Shown: positions 25,066-34,058, counted from the stretch's first letter. The stretch: DNA of 64,000 nt from Anaerobium acetethylicum (GCF_900096945.1 NZ_FMKA01000010.1:1-64000); one strand, 5' to 3'. Translations and numbers: made by a program. Notes: generated from the letters alone by a model not told the origin.

Positions 25066-25998
25066 ATGGATGCAATTTGTATGGGAGAAATGCTGATCGA
25101 TTTTACACCAGGAAAAGAAAAGGACAGCTATATAAAAAATCCAGGGGGAGCGCCGGCAAATGCGGCTGTGAGCATTGCAAGGAACGGGCTTGAGGCGGGA
25201 TTCCTCGGCAAGCTCGGCAATGATGATTTCGGCAGGTTCCTGAAGGCTACGCTGGAAGAGAATCAGGTAAAGGTACTTTGTCCGGAACTGACAGACGAGG
25301 CGGTCACTACCCTGGCATTTGTTACCCTCTATGAAGGAGGAGAACGTTCTTTCACATTTGCTAGAAAACCAGGAGCAGACATGCTGGTCAGAAAAGAAGA
25401 CATCAAAAAGGAAGACATAGAGGCATGCAGACTGTTCCACGCAGGATCCTTCAGCTTGTCAGCAGAGCCGGGTGCCGAAGCTGTAAAATATGGAATGAAG
25501 ATGGCGCATGACAGCGGAAAACTTGTAAGCTTCGATGTCAATTACAGGGATATGGTGTGGGAGAGCAGGGAAGCAGCGAAAAGCCAGGTAGATCAGGTGC
25601 TGCCTTACGTGGATTTCCTGAAAATCTCAGATGAAGAGCTGTATTTCGTCGGCGGAGAAGAGAACATCCCGAACATGATGGAAGAGTACGGTATCGCGGT
25701 GGTGATTGAGACATTAGGTGCGAAAGGTGCAAAATACTTCTATAAGGGAAATTCCGGAACGGTAGAAGGAAGAAAAGTGAATGCTGTAGATGCAACCGGA
25801 GCAGGCGATGCTTTCTGGGGCGGATTCCTGTCAAAGCTGCTTATGAGCGGAATCAACAGCGTGGCTGATTTAACTGAGGATGCTGTTAAGGATGCACTGC
25901 GTTATGGAAATATTTCGGGTTCCATATGCGTGCAGAAAATGGGAGGCATTCCGGCCCTGCCTGCGAAAGAGGAAATCGAAGCCGTATGGAATATGTAA
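25066..25998 (+). CDS. fructokinase, PfkB family
   Basis: 310 residues. PfkB signature 1 (GGAPANAAVSIARNG near residue 27) and signature 2 with catalytic Asp (DATGAGDAFWGGFL near 244). Phosphorylates a sugar, most probably fructose to fructose 6-phosphate. Next to a lyxose/mannose isomerase it would complete conversion of mannose to fructose 6-phosphate. Overlaps the epimerase gene by 13 bases, so the two are co-translated. Confidence 0.85.
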   Translation: MDAICMGEMLIDFTPGKEKDSYIKNPGGAPANAAVSIARNGLEAGFLGKLGNDDFGRFLKATLEENQVKVLCPELTDEAVTTLAFVTLYEGGERSFTFARKPGADMLVRKEDIKKEDIEACRLFHAGSFSLSAEPGAEAVKYGMKMAHDSGKLVSFDVNYRDMVWESREAAKSQVDQVLPYVDFLKISDEELYFVGGEENIPNMMEEYGIAVVIETLGAKGAKYFYKGNSGTVEGRKVNAVDATGAGDAFWGGFLSKLLMSGINSVADLTEDAVKDALRYGNISGSICVQKMGGIPALPAKEEIEAVWNM

Positions 25999-26888
25999 TC
26001 AGCAACAGCAGGCTTAAAGTGGCGATATCTTCAAAAGGCGCTGAACTGCAGTCGATTATGGACCAGGAAGGAAACGAGTATCTGTGGCAGGGGAGCAGGA
26101 GCAGCTGGGAAGACAAGGCCCCCAATATCTTTCCGTATATTGGAAGACTGACTGAAGAGACCTATACCATAAATGGAAAACCCTATCATATGGGAATCCA
26201 TGGCTTTGCCATGCACAAAGAATTCCTGGCAAAGCAGAAGACGGATGAATCAGCTGCCTTATATGTGGAAGATGATGAAGAAACAAGGAAGCAGTATCCT
26301 TTTCCTTTCAGGTTTTATGTGGAATATGCCTTGTCAGGCAGCAGGATAGAGATTACGTACAGGGTGCTGAATCAGGGAAATGAGACCATGTATTTCGGCG
26401 TGGGCGGACATCCCGGATTCAACGTTCCATTTGAAGCGGGATGCAGGTTTGAAGATTACACCATAGAATTTGAAGAACATGCTGAACCGGTCAGGATCGG
26501 AATGTCGGAAAAATGTTTTGTTCAGGGACCGGACAGAAACCTCCCCTTACGGGAAGGTCGTTATCTCGACCTTCAGCATGGCCTGTTTGATGAGGATGCG
26601 ATCCTGCTCAAAAACATGGGAAAAAGAGTGGTGCTGAAACGCAGGAATGGGAAAAACGCGATCGCAGTCTCCTTTCCGGATATGAGCTATCTTGGCATCT
26701 GGCACTGGCCGAAGGCAAGTGTGGATTATGTCTGCATCGAGCCCTGGTCTTCCCTGCCATCGAGACAGGATGTGGTGGAAGATATCACAAAACAGGATAA
26801 CCTGATTTCATTGGAACCTGGCAAAAGCTATGAGAATAAATGGGAAATCGAACTTATCTGTGACTATAAAGGACATAGTCCTGAATAG
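25986..26888 (+). CDS. aldose 1-epimerase family protein (LacX-like)
   Basis: 300 residues from ATG 25986. Galactose-mutarotase fold of the LacX branch: APNIFPYIGRL near residue 43, the HGFA motif with His, a GGHPGFNVPF block with the second His near 141, and W-x-x-PKASVDYVCIEPW near the end. It would interconvert sugar anomers. The final codons (CDYKGHSPE and stop) are contributed by a 33-bp palindromic repeat at 26860-26892, which also appears at the ends of other genes here. Confidence 0.85.
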   Translation: MEYVISNSRLKVAISSKGAELQSIMDQEGNEYLWQGSRSSWEDKAPNIFPYIGRLTEETYTINGKPYHMGIHGFAMHKEFLAKQKTDESAALYVEDDEETRKQYPFPFRFYVEYALSGSRIEITYRVLNQGNETMYFGVGGHPGFNVPFEAGCRFEDYTIEFEEHAEPVRIGMSEKCFVQGPDRNLPLREGRYLDLQHGLFDEDAILLKNMGKRVVLKRRNGKNAIAVSFPDMSYLGIWHWPKASVDYVCIEPWSSLPSRQDVVEDITKQDNLISLEPGKSYENKWEIELICDYKGHSPE

Positions 26889-26892
26889 TCAC
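26860..26892. repeat. 33-bp palindrome, end module of the MITE family (copy A)
   Basis: GTGACTAT-AA-AGGAC-ATA-GTCCT-GA-ATAGTCAC is a near-perfect palindrome and, reversed, matches the first 33 bases of copies B and C. It overlaps the last codons and stop (26886-26888) of the epimerase gene. No target duplication is evident. Confidence 0.75.
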
Positions 26893-26921
26893 AAAATTGA
26901 TTAATCAGAGAATTATACGAG

Positions 26922-26968
26922 ACAGGCCGTCCATGAAAGCATTATGCTTTCATGGACGGCCTGTTTTT
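26922..26968. terminator. hairpin terminator between the epimerase gene and ndk
   Basis: ACAGGCCGTCCATGAAAGC pairs perfectly with GCTTTCATGGACGGCCTGT over an ATTAT-type loop, then TTTTT. Confidence 0.9.
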
Positions 26969-27068
26969 AATCTCATAGGACTAACATCAATCAGCCCTCT
27001 ACACTGCAAAGTGTCTTTGTCCACAAGATTGAGGGCCACGGGAGTTGAGAGTGGCGAACCCGCTTTTT

Positions 27069-27482
27069 TTAGTCTGCCTGAAATTCAGGGAACCAGAGTT
27101 TGATTTCTTCTTCGGCATGCTCCTGGGAATCGGAAGAATGAATCGAATTCTCGGTTTTCGAGAGGCCGAATCGGCCCCTTATGGTACCCGCATCGGCTTC
27201 AAGGGGATTTGTGCCCCCGTTTATTTTTCGGACAGCAGCAACCGCATTTTTCCCTTCCACTATCATGGCGCATAACTCGCTTCTGGAGAGGTAGGCAGTC
27301 AGCTCGTCAAAGAAGGGCTTGTCTTTGTGTTCCTGGTAATGCCTTCTGGCGAGTTCCAGGGAAGGCTTCGTAATCTTGAGCGTCGATATGCGGAGTCCCT
27401 TTTTTTCATAAATGGAGATGATCTCTCCCATCAGTCTTCTTTCCATTGCGTCAGGTTTAATAATCACGAATGTCTTTTCCAT
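27069..27482 (-). CDS. ndk: nucleoside diphosphate kinase
   Basis: 137 residues. Catalytic H115 in SIHSSDS, and the conserved VIIKPDAMERRLMGEI start, RPFFxxL-like loop (KPFFDELTAYL) and GGTNP...GTIRGRFG nucleotide-binding segment. Transfers gamma-phosphate from ATP to other NDPs. Family length is typical. It is a single-gene unit facing the surrounding genes. Confidence 0.95.
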   Translation of the reverse strand: MEKTFVIIKPDAMERRLMGEIISIYEKKGLRISTLKITKPSLELARRHYQEHKDKPFFDELTAYLSRSELCAMIVEGKNAVAAVRKINGGTNPLEADAGTIRGRFGLSKTENSIHSSDSQEHAEEEIKLWFPEFQAD

Positions 27483-27623
27483 AAGCGTACCCTCCAGTTT
27501 ACAGATGCTGTTAACAGGGATTCAAACAAAAACAATAAAAAAGAAAGTGTATGACTATAGTTTAATGGATAGAGGCAAGGATTTCAATAGTGAATGCAAA
27601 AACTGGAAAAACTGCATGAGAGT

Positions 27624-27660
27624 GGCTGTTTATGGGGCTTTCGGCATAGCATAAACAGCC
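27624..27660. terminator. hairpin upstream of ndk and the fructose operon
   Basis: GGCTGTTTATG pairs with CATAAACAGCC around a 15-base loop. No long T tract follows, so it may be a structural or partial terminator in the divergent interval. Confidence 0.4.
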
Positions 27661-27696
27661 ATCCTGACTGCTTTCTGTAAAATATGGGAATTATAT

Positions 27697-27767
27697 GATT
27701 GAATATGAATGAATTTGGTTGAAAATGAAAGAATATGATTGACTTTGGTGGTATAAAATGGTATCAT
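27697..27767 (+). promoter_or_regulatory. fructose operon promoter and putative DeoR operator repeats
   Basis: TTGACT (27739-27744), 17-base spacer and TATCAT (27762-27767) form a promoter 31 bases before the DeoR gene. Immediately upstream lie repeats of the type TTGAATATGAATGAAT, GTTGAAAATGAAAGAAT and ATGATTGA, consistent with the GAATGA-rich operators of FruR-type DeoR regulators. This suggests autoregulation by the first gene. Confidence 0.5.
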
Positions 27768-27797
27768 CAAACTATCAAAAAGAGCAGAGGTGATGGA

Positions 27798-28550
27798 ATG
27801 CTTGCGGAGAAACGACTCAGTGAAATTGTAGCCATTGTTGAAGAAAAGAGAAGCGTCACGGTTACGGAGCTTATGGACATCCTGAGTGCTTCTGAGTCAA
27901 CTGTAAGAAGGGATCTGAATGTTCTTGACGGAAACGGTCAGATCAAAAAGGTGCATGGCGGAGCAGTGGCAGTCGGGAATACATACTACACTGTTGATGC
28001 TGATGTAGTATCCAGGAAGGATCAGAACAATGATGAGAAGGTGAGAATTGGGAAATATGCCGCATCACTGATCAAGCCGGGAGATTTTGTCTTCATCGAC
28101 GCAGGGACAACGACAGAAGTAATGCTTGACTACATCACTGAGAAGAAAGCAACTTTCGTTACGAACGGCATCGACCACGCCAGAAAATTATCGCAGATGG
28201 GACTCACGACCTATATTCTCGGAGGAGAATTCAAGGCAACGACGGAAGCGATTGTAGGCGAGGAAGCCATTGAGAGCCTGAATAAGTATAACTTTACGAT
28301 CGGCTTCTTTGGAACGAACGGAATAGCTGTCAACAATGGATACAGCACCCCGGACGTGAAGGAGGCAATGGTAAAGAAGAAGGCAATCAGGCACTGCAGG
28401 AACAGATACATATTAAGCGATTCAAGCAAATTTACAAAAATATCCTCAGTCATATTTGCAGAGTTCGAATCAGCCAGAATCATCACGACGGCTGTTCACG
28501 ACGAAGCATACAGGAACTGCAGGAACATAGTGGAGGTGGATAAGCTGTGA
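27798..28550 (+). CDS. fruR: DeoR-family repressor of the fructose operon
   Basis: 250 residues from ATG 27798 after AGAGGTG. N-terminal winged helix (KRLSEIVAIVEEKRSVTVTE ... SESTVRRDLNVLD near 30-55) and a DeoR sensor domain (IDAGTTTEVMLDYI near 98, TNGIDHARKLS, LGGEFKATTEAIVG). Family members sense a sugar phosphate such as fructose 1-phosphate. It overlaps the 1-phosphofructokinase gene by four bases (GTGA) and heads the operon. Confidence 0.88.
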   Translation: MLAEKRLSEIVAIVEEKRSVTVTELMDILSASESTVRRDLNVLDGNGQIKKVHGGAVAVGNTYYTVDADVVSRKDQNNDEKVRIGKYAASLIKPGDFVFIDAGTTTEVMLDYITEKKATFVTNGIDHARKLSQMGLTTYILGGEFKATTEAIVGEEAIESLNKYNFTIGFFGTNGIAVNNGYSTPDVKEAMVKKKAIRHCRNRYILSDSSKFTKISSVIFAEFESARIITTAVHDEAYRNCRNIVEVDKL

Positions 28551-29461
28551 TCTATACAGTTACATTTAATCCGTCACTGGACTATATCGTTTCAGTGGAT
28601 GATTTTACGACAGGCAAAGTAAACAGGACGACCAAGGAACTTATTTATGCCGGAGGCAAAGGGATCAACGTTTCCATCGTGCTTAAAAATCTGGGTTATG
28701 ACAGCACGGCACTGGGATTCGTGGCAGGCTTTACGGGAAAAGAGATTTCAAGGCTGCTGTCTGAAAAAGGAATTAGTACGGATTTCGTTAAGGTTACGAA
28801 CGGGATTTCCAGAATCAATGTCAAGATCCGTTCTGACAGGGAGAGCGAAATAAACGGTCAGGGGCCAGCAATCGACAAGGATTCCATTGACAAGCTGTTT
28901 GAGCAGCTGGACCATCTCAAGGCAGGCGATGTGCTTGTTCTGGCTGGAAGCATACCAAACGTTATGCCGAGTACCATGTACAGCGATATCATGGCGTTTC
29001 TGAAAGGCAGGAACATCAGGATCGTCGTTGATGCAACGCAGGATCTTCTGCTGAATGTCCTGGAATACAAACCATTCTTAATCAAACCGAATAACCATGA
29101 ACTGGGAGAAATATTCGGAGTTGAGCTGAAGACCAGGGAAGAGGTAGTTCCTTATGCAAAGAAGATGCAGGAGAAAGGTGCCGTAAACGTACTTGTCTCA
29201 ATGGCGGGTGAAGGAGCTGTTCTCGTTACGGAAGAAGGAGCGGTCTACATGGCTGAAGCGCCGAAAGGAAAGCTGAAGAACTCGGTAGGAGCCGGAGATT
29301 CCATGGTGGCAGGATTCATAGCAGGATATCTTCAGTCTGAGGACTATGCCGAAGCATTTAAGACAGCTGTCTGTACAGGAAGCGCAAGCGCATTTTCAGA
29401 GGAGCTTGCAACCAGGGAAGAAGTTGAACAACTGCTGAGTGCCCATAAATTTAATTTGTAA
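28547..29461 (+). CDS. fruK: 1-phosphofructokinase
   Basis: 304 residues from GTG 28547, with GGAGGTGG as ribosome site. PfkB family with the N-terminal VTFNPSLDYIV typical of 1-phosphofructokinases, YAGGKGINVSIVLKNLG near residue 35 and catalytic GAGDSMVAGF near 247. Converts fructose 1-phosphate, made by the downstream PTS enzyme, to fructose 1,6-bisphosphate. The stop TAA lies inside the terminal repeat of MITE copy B. Confidence 0.92.
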   Translation: MIYTVTFNPSLDYIVSVDDFTTGKVNRTTKELIYAGGKGINVSIVLKNLGYDSTALGFVAGFTGKEISRLLSEKGISTDFVKVTNGISRINVKIRSDRESEINGQGPAIDKDSIDKLFEQLDHLKAGDVLVLAGSIPNVMPSTMYSDIMAFLKGRNIRIVVDATQDLLLNVLEYKPFLIKPNNHELGEIFGVELKTREEVVPYAKKMQEKGAVNVLVSMAGEGAVLVTEEGAVYMAEAPKGKLKNSVGAGDSMVAGFIAGYLQSEDYAEAFKTAVCTGSASAFSEELATREEVEQLLSAHKFNL

Positions 29462-29600
29462 CTATTCAGGACTACGTCCTTCATAGTCACAGATGATGCA
29501 CACAAATTGCAAAATCAGCAATTTGGCGCACGCAGAACTCGGGTTTTTATGCGAAAACAGCATAAAAGCACCTCGCGTCACTGGATTACTGAACAGTTAC
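29458..29600. mobile_element. MITE copy B (143 bp) between fruK and fruA
   Basis: Ends GTAACTATTCAG and CTGAACAGTTAC are inverted repeats. Inside are three hairpins: AGGAC/GTCCT within the first 33 bases, AAATTGC/GCAATTT, and TTTTATGC/GCATAAAA. It is about 85% or more alike to copy C and has the same length. Flanking octamers TTTAATTT and TTGGTTTT match at only five positions, so the insertion is probably old. The left end supplies the fruK stop codon. Confidence 0.82.
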
Positions 29601-29693
29601 TTGGTTTTCAATATCTTCACGGAGAACTTTTTGTTGCAGGGAAGCGATTCCCCATTATATAAAAAGCGGTAGTCAAATAAGGAGGAATATGTG

Positions 29694-31607
29694 ATGAGAA
29701 TTACGGATTTATTGGATGCAAAGAGCATCAGGCTTGAAGGAAAAGTATCAGGCAAACAGGAAGCAATCGACACCATGGTTGAACTTATGACGGCAAGCGG
29801 AAAAATCAAGGATAAAGAGGTTTATCGCAAGGGCGTTTTTGCAAGGGAAGCAGAAGGAACAACAGGAATCGGAGAAGGTATCGCCATTCCGCATTGTAAA
29901 TCAGATTCAGTTGCAAAACCGGGACTGAGTGCCATGGTAGTAAAAGATGGTGTCGATTTTGACTCTCTGGACGGTGCGCCGGTAGATCTGATCTTTCTTA
30001 TTGCAGCGCCGAATACGAAGGAAAATGTACATCTTGAAGTGCTCAGCAAATTATCAGTCCTTTTGATGGATGAAGGTTTTACTGATGGTTTGAGAAAAGC
30101 AAAGACTGTAGATGAATTCCTCAAGGTAATTGATGACACGGAATCAAAGAAGGATGCAGAAGAAGCTGCAAAACAGGTACAGCCTGCTGCAACCGGAGCT
30201 GTAACGGCAAAGCTTCTCGCAGTGACCGGTTGCCCGACAGGTATCGCACATACCTTCATGGCAGCAGAAAATATCGAGAAAAAAGCGAAAGCCATGGGCT
30301 GCAGCATCAAAGTTGAGACAAGAGGAGCCGGCGGCGCAAAGAATGTCCTCACTGCTGAAGAAATTGCAGAAGCAGATGCAATCATCGTAGCAGCTGACAC
30401 CCAGGTGCCTATGGACAGATTCAACGGCAAAAAGGTAATCATCACAAAGGTTTCGGACGGAATCAATAAGGCGGAAGCGCTTGTAGCAAAAGCAATCAGC
30501 GGAGACGTACCTGTATTTAAGGCAACAGGCGCATCAAGTGCAGAGTTCACCGGAGGAAAAGAGAGCGTAGGACGTAAGATCTACAAGAACCTTATGAACG
30601 GCGTATCCCATATGCTTCCATTCGTTGTAGGCGGAGGTATCCTGATCGCCCTTGCATTCCTGATTGATGGATTTTCAGTTGACCTGAACGCATTGCCTGA
30701 AGCTGACAGATCCAGTTTCGGTTCCATCACGCCGCTGGCAGCACTCTTCATGAAGATCGGCGGATCGGCATTCGCCTTCATGCTCCCTATCCTTGCAGGC
30801 TTCATTGCAATGAGCATCGCTGACAGACCAGGTCTTGCACTTGGTATCGTAGGCGGATATATCGCTTCCCAGGGAAAATCCGGATTCCTCGGAGCGCTTA
30901 TAGCAGGTTTTATAGCAGGATATATCATTGTTCTTCTTAAGAAGGTGTTTTCAGGACTTCCGGCACGTCTTGACGGCGTTAAACCGATACTGCTTTATCC
31001 GCTTTTCGGTATCCTGCTGACAGGCCTTGCAATGATTAAAATAGTTGAACCGATCGTAGGCGTTATCAATACATCACTGAACAACGGATTAGCAAACATG
31101 GGAAATACGAGCTCGATTCTCCTGGGAATCCTTCTCGCAGGAATGATGTCCGTGGATATGGGAGGCCCTGTAAACAAGGCGGCATACGTATTCGGAACCG
31201 CATCCATTGCAGCAGGAAACTACAACATCATGGCAGCAGTTATGGTAGGCGGTATGGTTCCACCTTGCGCAATTGCACTTGCAACGATTCTGTTCAAGAA
31301 GAAATTCACAGAAGATGAGAAAAAAGCCGGTCCTACGAACTTTATCCTTGGACTTTCCTTTATCACAGAGGGTGCGATTCCTTTCGCCGCATCAGATCCG
31401 CTCAGGGTGCTTCCAGCTTGTATAATCGGTTCTGCACTGGCAGGAGCAATATCCATGGCAGCGAACTGCACACTGATGGCACCGCACGGAGGAATCTTCG
31501 TATTTCCAGTGGTTGGAAATGTACTTATGTATCTTGTCGCACTTGTGGCAGGAACAGTCGCAGGAGCATTTATGCTCGGTATATTGAAAAAAACAGTTGA
31601 GAATTAA
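29694..31607 (+). CDS. fruA: PTS fructose transporter, EIIABC fusion
   Basis: 637 residues from ATG 29694 (GGAGG eight bases upstream; GTG 29691 is the alternative). EIIA domain with phosphorylated H67 in GIAIPHCKS; EIIB domain with C180 in TGCPTGIAHTFMAAE; EIIC membrane domain from about residue 300 with some nine segments and the GGPVNKAAYVFG motif. Imports fructose and delivers fructose 1-phosphate to FruK. It is co-operonic with the HPr gene 14 bases downstream. Confidence 0.94.
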   Translation: MRITDLLDAKSIRLEGKVSGKQEAIDTMVELMTASGKIKDKEVYRKGVFAREAEGTTGIGEGIAIPHCKSDSVAKPGLSAMVVKDGVDFDSLDGAPVDLIFLIAAPNTKENVHLEVLSKLSVLLMDEGFTDGLRKAKTVDEFLKVIDDTESKKDAEEAAKQVQPAATGAVTAKLLAVTGCPTGIAHTFMAAENIEKKAKAMGCSIKVETRGAGGAKNVLTAEEIAEADAIIVAADTQVPMDRFNGKKVIITKVSDGINKAEALVAKAISGDVPVFKATGASSAEFTGGKESVGRKIYKNLMNGVSHMLPFVVGGGILIALAFLIDGFSVDLNALPEADRSSFGSITPLAALFMKIGGSAFAFMLPILAGFIAMSIADRPGLALGIVGGYIASQGKSGFLGALIAGFIAGYIIVLLKKVFSGLPARLDGVKPILLYPLFGILLTGLAMIKIVEPIVGVINTSLNNGLANMGNTSSILLGILLAGMMSVDMGGPVNKAAYVFGTASIAAGNYNIMAAVMVGGMVPPCAIALATILFKKKFTEDEKKAGPTNFILGLSFITEGAIPFAASDPLRVLPACIIGSALAGAISMAANCTLMAPHGGIFVFPVVGNVLMYLVALVAGTVAGAFMLGILKKTVEN

Positions 31608-31621
31608 GAGGAGAAATTGAA

Positions 31622-31879
31622 ATGAAAGAATTTACATATACAATAGCTGATCCAGAAGGAATCCACGCAAGACCGGCCGGACTTTTCGTCAAACAGGCTG
31701 CATCCTTCAAAAGCAGCGTTACGATTGCAAAAGACGGGAAAGAAGTCGATGCAAAGAGAATTTTCGGAGTAATGGGTCTTGGCGTGAAACAGGGCCACGA
31801 CATTATCCTGAAAGTGGAAGGCGAAGATGAAGCTGAGGCTATTGAAGCATTAAGCACATTCCTGAAAGAAAATCTGTAA
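31622..31879 (+). CDS. HPr-like phosphocarrier with Arg at position 46
   Basis: 85 residues. Phosphocarrier H15 in GIHARPAG aligns with HPr. The regulatory site normally K-S46-I-M-G-V-M-S-L-G reads K-R46-I-F-G-V-M-G-L-G, so the Ser phosphorylated by HPr kinase is absent. It can therefore pass phosphate from enzyme I to sugars but cannot serve as the Ser-P corepressor for catabolite control. Being encoded in the fructose operon it is probably a dedicated fructose phosphocarrier, with a general HPr elsewhere (inference). MITE copy C starts at its stop codon. Confidence 0.9.
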   Translation: MKEFTYTIADPEGIHARPAGLFVKQAASFKSSVTIAKDGKEVDAKRIFGVMGLGVKQGHDIILKVEGEDEAEAIEALSTFLKENL

Positions 31880-32018
31880 CTATTCAGGACTACGTCCTTC
31901 ATAGTCACAGATGAAGCACACAAATTGCAAAATCAGCAATTTGGCGCACGCATGTCTCAGGTTTTTATGCAAATTCAGCATAAAAACACCTCGCGAGACA
32001 GGGGCTCTGAACAGTTAC
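31876..32018. mobile_element. MITE copy C (143 bp) with 8-bp target duplication
   Basis: Ends GTAACTATTCAGG and, reversed, GTAACTGTTCAGA. Flanked by GAAAATCT at 31868-31875 and 32019-32026, an exact 8-bp duplication. Removing the element restores GAAAATCTGTAATAATCG, i.e. the HPr stop codon in place. Large internal hairpin TGTCTC...TTTTTATGC/GCATAAAAA...GAGACA. Confidence 0.88.
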
Positions 32019-32073
32019 GAAAATCTGTAATAATCGTTAAGAACATAGAAGGCGTCCATCCCCCCGGGCGCAG

Positions 32074-32114
32074 GGAAAGAGCCGGCAGATGGTAAGAATC
32101 TGCCGGCTCTTTCC
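32074..32114. terminator. terminator of the fructose operon
   Basis: GGAAAGAGCCGGCAGAT pairs perfectly with ATCTGCCGGCTCTTTCC over a 7-base loop. T run is short. Confidence 0.8.
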
Positions 32115-32175
32115 GCGTCCTTGGAGTTAGACCTAGGACGGAAGGATTGAAATCCGAGCACAGAAATGATTGCGT

Positions 32176-32234
32176 GCAACTGTTCAGAACCTCTGTCATC
32201 TGTGACTATGAAGGACGTAGTCCTGAACAGTTAC
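32176..32234. mobile_element. MITE copy D (59 bp, internally deleted, reversed)
   Basis: Ends GCAACTGTTCAG and CTGAACAGTTAC; it keeps the palindromic end module and lacks the middle. Flanked by GATTGCGT at 32168-32175 and 32235-32242, an exact 8-bp duplication. Confidence 0.85.
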
Positions 32235-32341
32235 GATTGCGTTATGTTCCGGGCTCATGTATTATTAAAGACATAGAAGCTGTGTGGCTATAAAGGACAA
32301 AGTACCAGGTAGCCGCGGAGCATATTACAAGGAGGTAAAAA

Positions 32342-33223
32342 ATGAAATTGCTCACTTACAAATATGAGGATACGGAAAAAATAGGAATCCTAGATCCGTC
32401 TGAAACCTATATCCTTCCCCTTGGACAGTTTGGAATTTTTAGCCGGACCATGAATGAACTCATAGACAGCCCGGATGATCTGAAAAAGCTGGAAGCTGCT
32501 GACCTTGAGGGAGCGGCAGAAAGGGTGCTGTACTCGGAAGTGGTGACATGCGCACCGATACCCTGTCCAAAACAGGATATCATATGTCTGGGAATTAATT
32601 ACATGGCCCATGCGGAAGAGTCTGCAAGGTTCAAGAAGGAAGCTTTCGGAGGAGAAAGGCCTTATGCTGTTTATTTCAGCAAGAGGGTGAACGAAGCGGC
32701 AGGAAGCGGCTGGGACATTCCATCTCATAGTGACATTACAAAACAGCTAGATTATGAAGCAGAGCTGGCGGTTATCATAGGAAAGGACACAAAAAACGTG
32801 CAGCCTGAAGATGCCGGCGATTATATTTTTGGCTATACGGTTCTGAATGACATCAGCGCCCGTGAACTCCAGATCCGCCATAAGCAGTGGTATTTCGGAA
32901 AAAGCCTTGAGGGTTCGACGCTTATGGGTCCCTGGATCGTAACAAAGGACGAACTGGAATTTCCACCGAAACGCCGCATCACTTCAACTGTGAACGGGGA
33001 ACTGAGGCAGGACAGCAATACGGAGCTGCTTATTTTTTCTATCCAGCATGTAATCAGTGAGCTGAGCATGGGAATGACCCTGAAAGCAGGAACCATCATT
33101 TCAATGGGAACTCCTGCCGGTGTCGGAATGGGAATGGAGCCGCCGACGTTCTTAAAGGCAGGCGACGTGGTCGAGTGCTGGATTGAGGGAATCGGTGCTT
33201 TGACAAACAGGATTGCAGATTGA
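32342..33223 (+). CDS. fumarylacetoacetate hydrolase-family protein
   Basis: 293 residues. N-terminal cap domain of about 80 residues and the FAH catalytic fold: IICLGINYMAHAEES near 80, a metal site LDYEAELAVIIGK with Glu pair near 138, NDISARELQ near 168 and GTPAGVGMGM near 258. Members include hydrolases, decarboxylases and 2-keto-acid hydratases acting on sugar-acid or aromatic intermediates; the exact substrate cannot be told. GGAGGT precedes the start. It is followed 20 bases later by an MBL-fold enzyme. Confidence 0.85.
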   Translation: MKLLTYKYEDTEKIGILDPSETYILPLGQFGIFSRTMNELIDSPDDLKKLEAADLEGAAERVLYSEVVTCAPIPCPKQDIICLGINYMAHAEESARFKKEAFGGERPYAVYFSKRVNEAAGSGWDIPSHSDITKQLDYEAELAVIIGKDTKNVQPEDAGDYIFGYTVLNDISARELQIRHKQWYFGKSLEGSTLMGPWIVTKDELEFPPKRRITSTVNGELRQDSNTELLIFSIQHVISELSMGMTLKAGTIISMGTPAGVGMGMEPPTFLKAGDVVECWIEGIGALTNRIAD

Positions 33224-33243
33224 GCGAAAGAAGGGGATAAGAT

Positions 33244-34044
33244 ATGAAATTGACTATGTTAGGAACTGGAATGGCTACCGTGACGGAATGCTATAACACC
33301 TGTTTTGTGATTTCGGATCAGGACAGGCATTTTCTTGTGGACGGAGGCGGAGGGAATCATATATTGAAGGCCCTGAAGGATGCCGGAGTGAAGACGACGG
33401 AGATCCATGATATTTTCGTGACCCATGAACATCTTGACCACATTCTGGGAATCCTGTGGCTCATCCGTGTCATCGGGACAAAGATGAACCAGGACAAATA
33501 TGAGGGGAAACTGAATATCTACTGCCATCCGGAACTTGCAGAAGCAATCACGACGATTGCGGGACTTACCATCCAGAAGAAAGTATGTAGACTGATAGGA
33601 GAAAGAATCATTTTCGTTCCTCTGGACAACGGGGAAAAGAAGAAGATACTCGGCTGCAGGGTCAGGTTTTTTGATATACAGTCGACGAAGGCGAAACAGT
33701 ACGGATTTACAATGGATCTTCCCGATGGAAAGGTTCTTACCTGCTGCGGAGACGAGCCCTACAATGAAAACAACTATGAATATGTAGGGGGCAGCACCTG
33801 GCTCATGCATGAGGCTTTCTGCCTCTATTCACAAAGGAATAAGTTCAAGCCTTATGAGAAGAACCACAGCACCGTAAAGGAAGCCTGTGAACTGGCAGAA
33901 AAGATGGAGATTCCGAATCTGATCCTGTACCACACAGAGGAGGAGAACCTGAAGAACAGGAAATTCCTTTACACCCGGGAGGGCCAGGAGTATTATCACG
34001 GAAATCTTTATGTGCCGGATGATATGGAGTCATTCGAACTTTAG
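33244..34044 (+). CDS. metallo-beta-lactamase-fold hydrolase
   Basis: 266 residues. Metal motif THEHLDH at residues 60-66 (H61, H63, D65, H66), and later MHEAF and LYHTEEEN segments contributing further ligands; resembles the RNase Z/arylsulfatase-type branch of the fold by its N-terminal MLGTGMA. Hydrolytic role, substrate unknown. Probably co-transcribed with the FAH-family gene. A bidirectional terminator follows. Confidence 0.82.
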   Translation: MKLTMLGTGMATVTECYNTCFVISDQDRHFLVDGGGGNHILKALKDAGVKTTEIHDIFVTHEHLDHILGILWLIRVIGTKMNQDKYEGKLNIYCHPELAEAITTIAGLTIQKKVCRLIGERIIFVPLDNGEKKKILGCRVRFFDIQSTKAKQYGFTMDLPDGKVLTCCGDEPYNENNYEYVGGSTWLMHEAFCLYSQRNKFKPYEKNHSTVKEACELAEKMEIPNLILYHTEEENLKNRKFLYTREGQEYYHGNLYVPDDMESFEL

Positions 34045-34058
34045 GCAACAGTCAAAAT

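Noticed and set aside
29822-30550. Minus-strand open frame of 242 codons opposite fruA.
   Set aside because: Antisense to the EIIA/EIIB domains of a clear PTS protein; low-complexity Ser/Ala/Ile content typical of a shadow.
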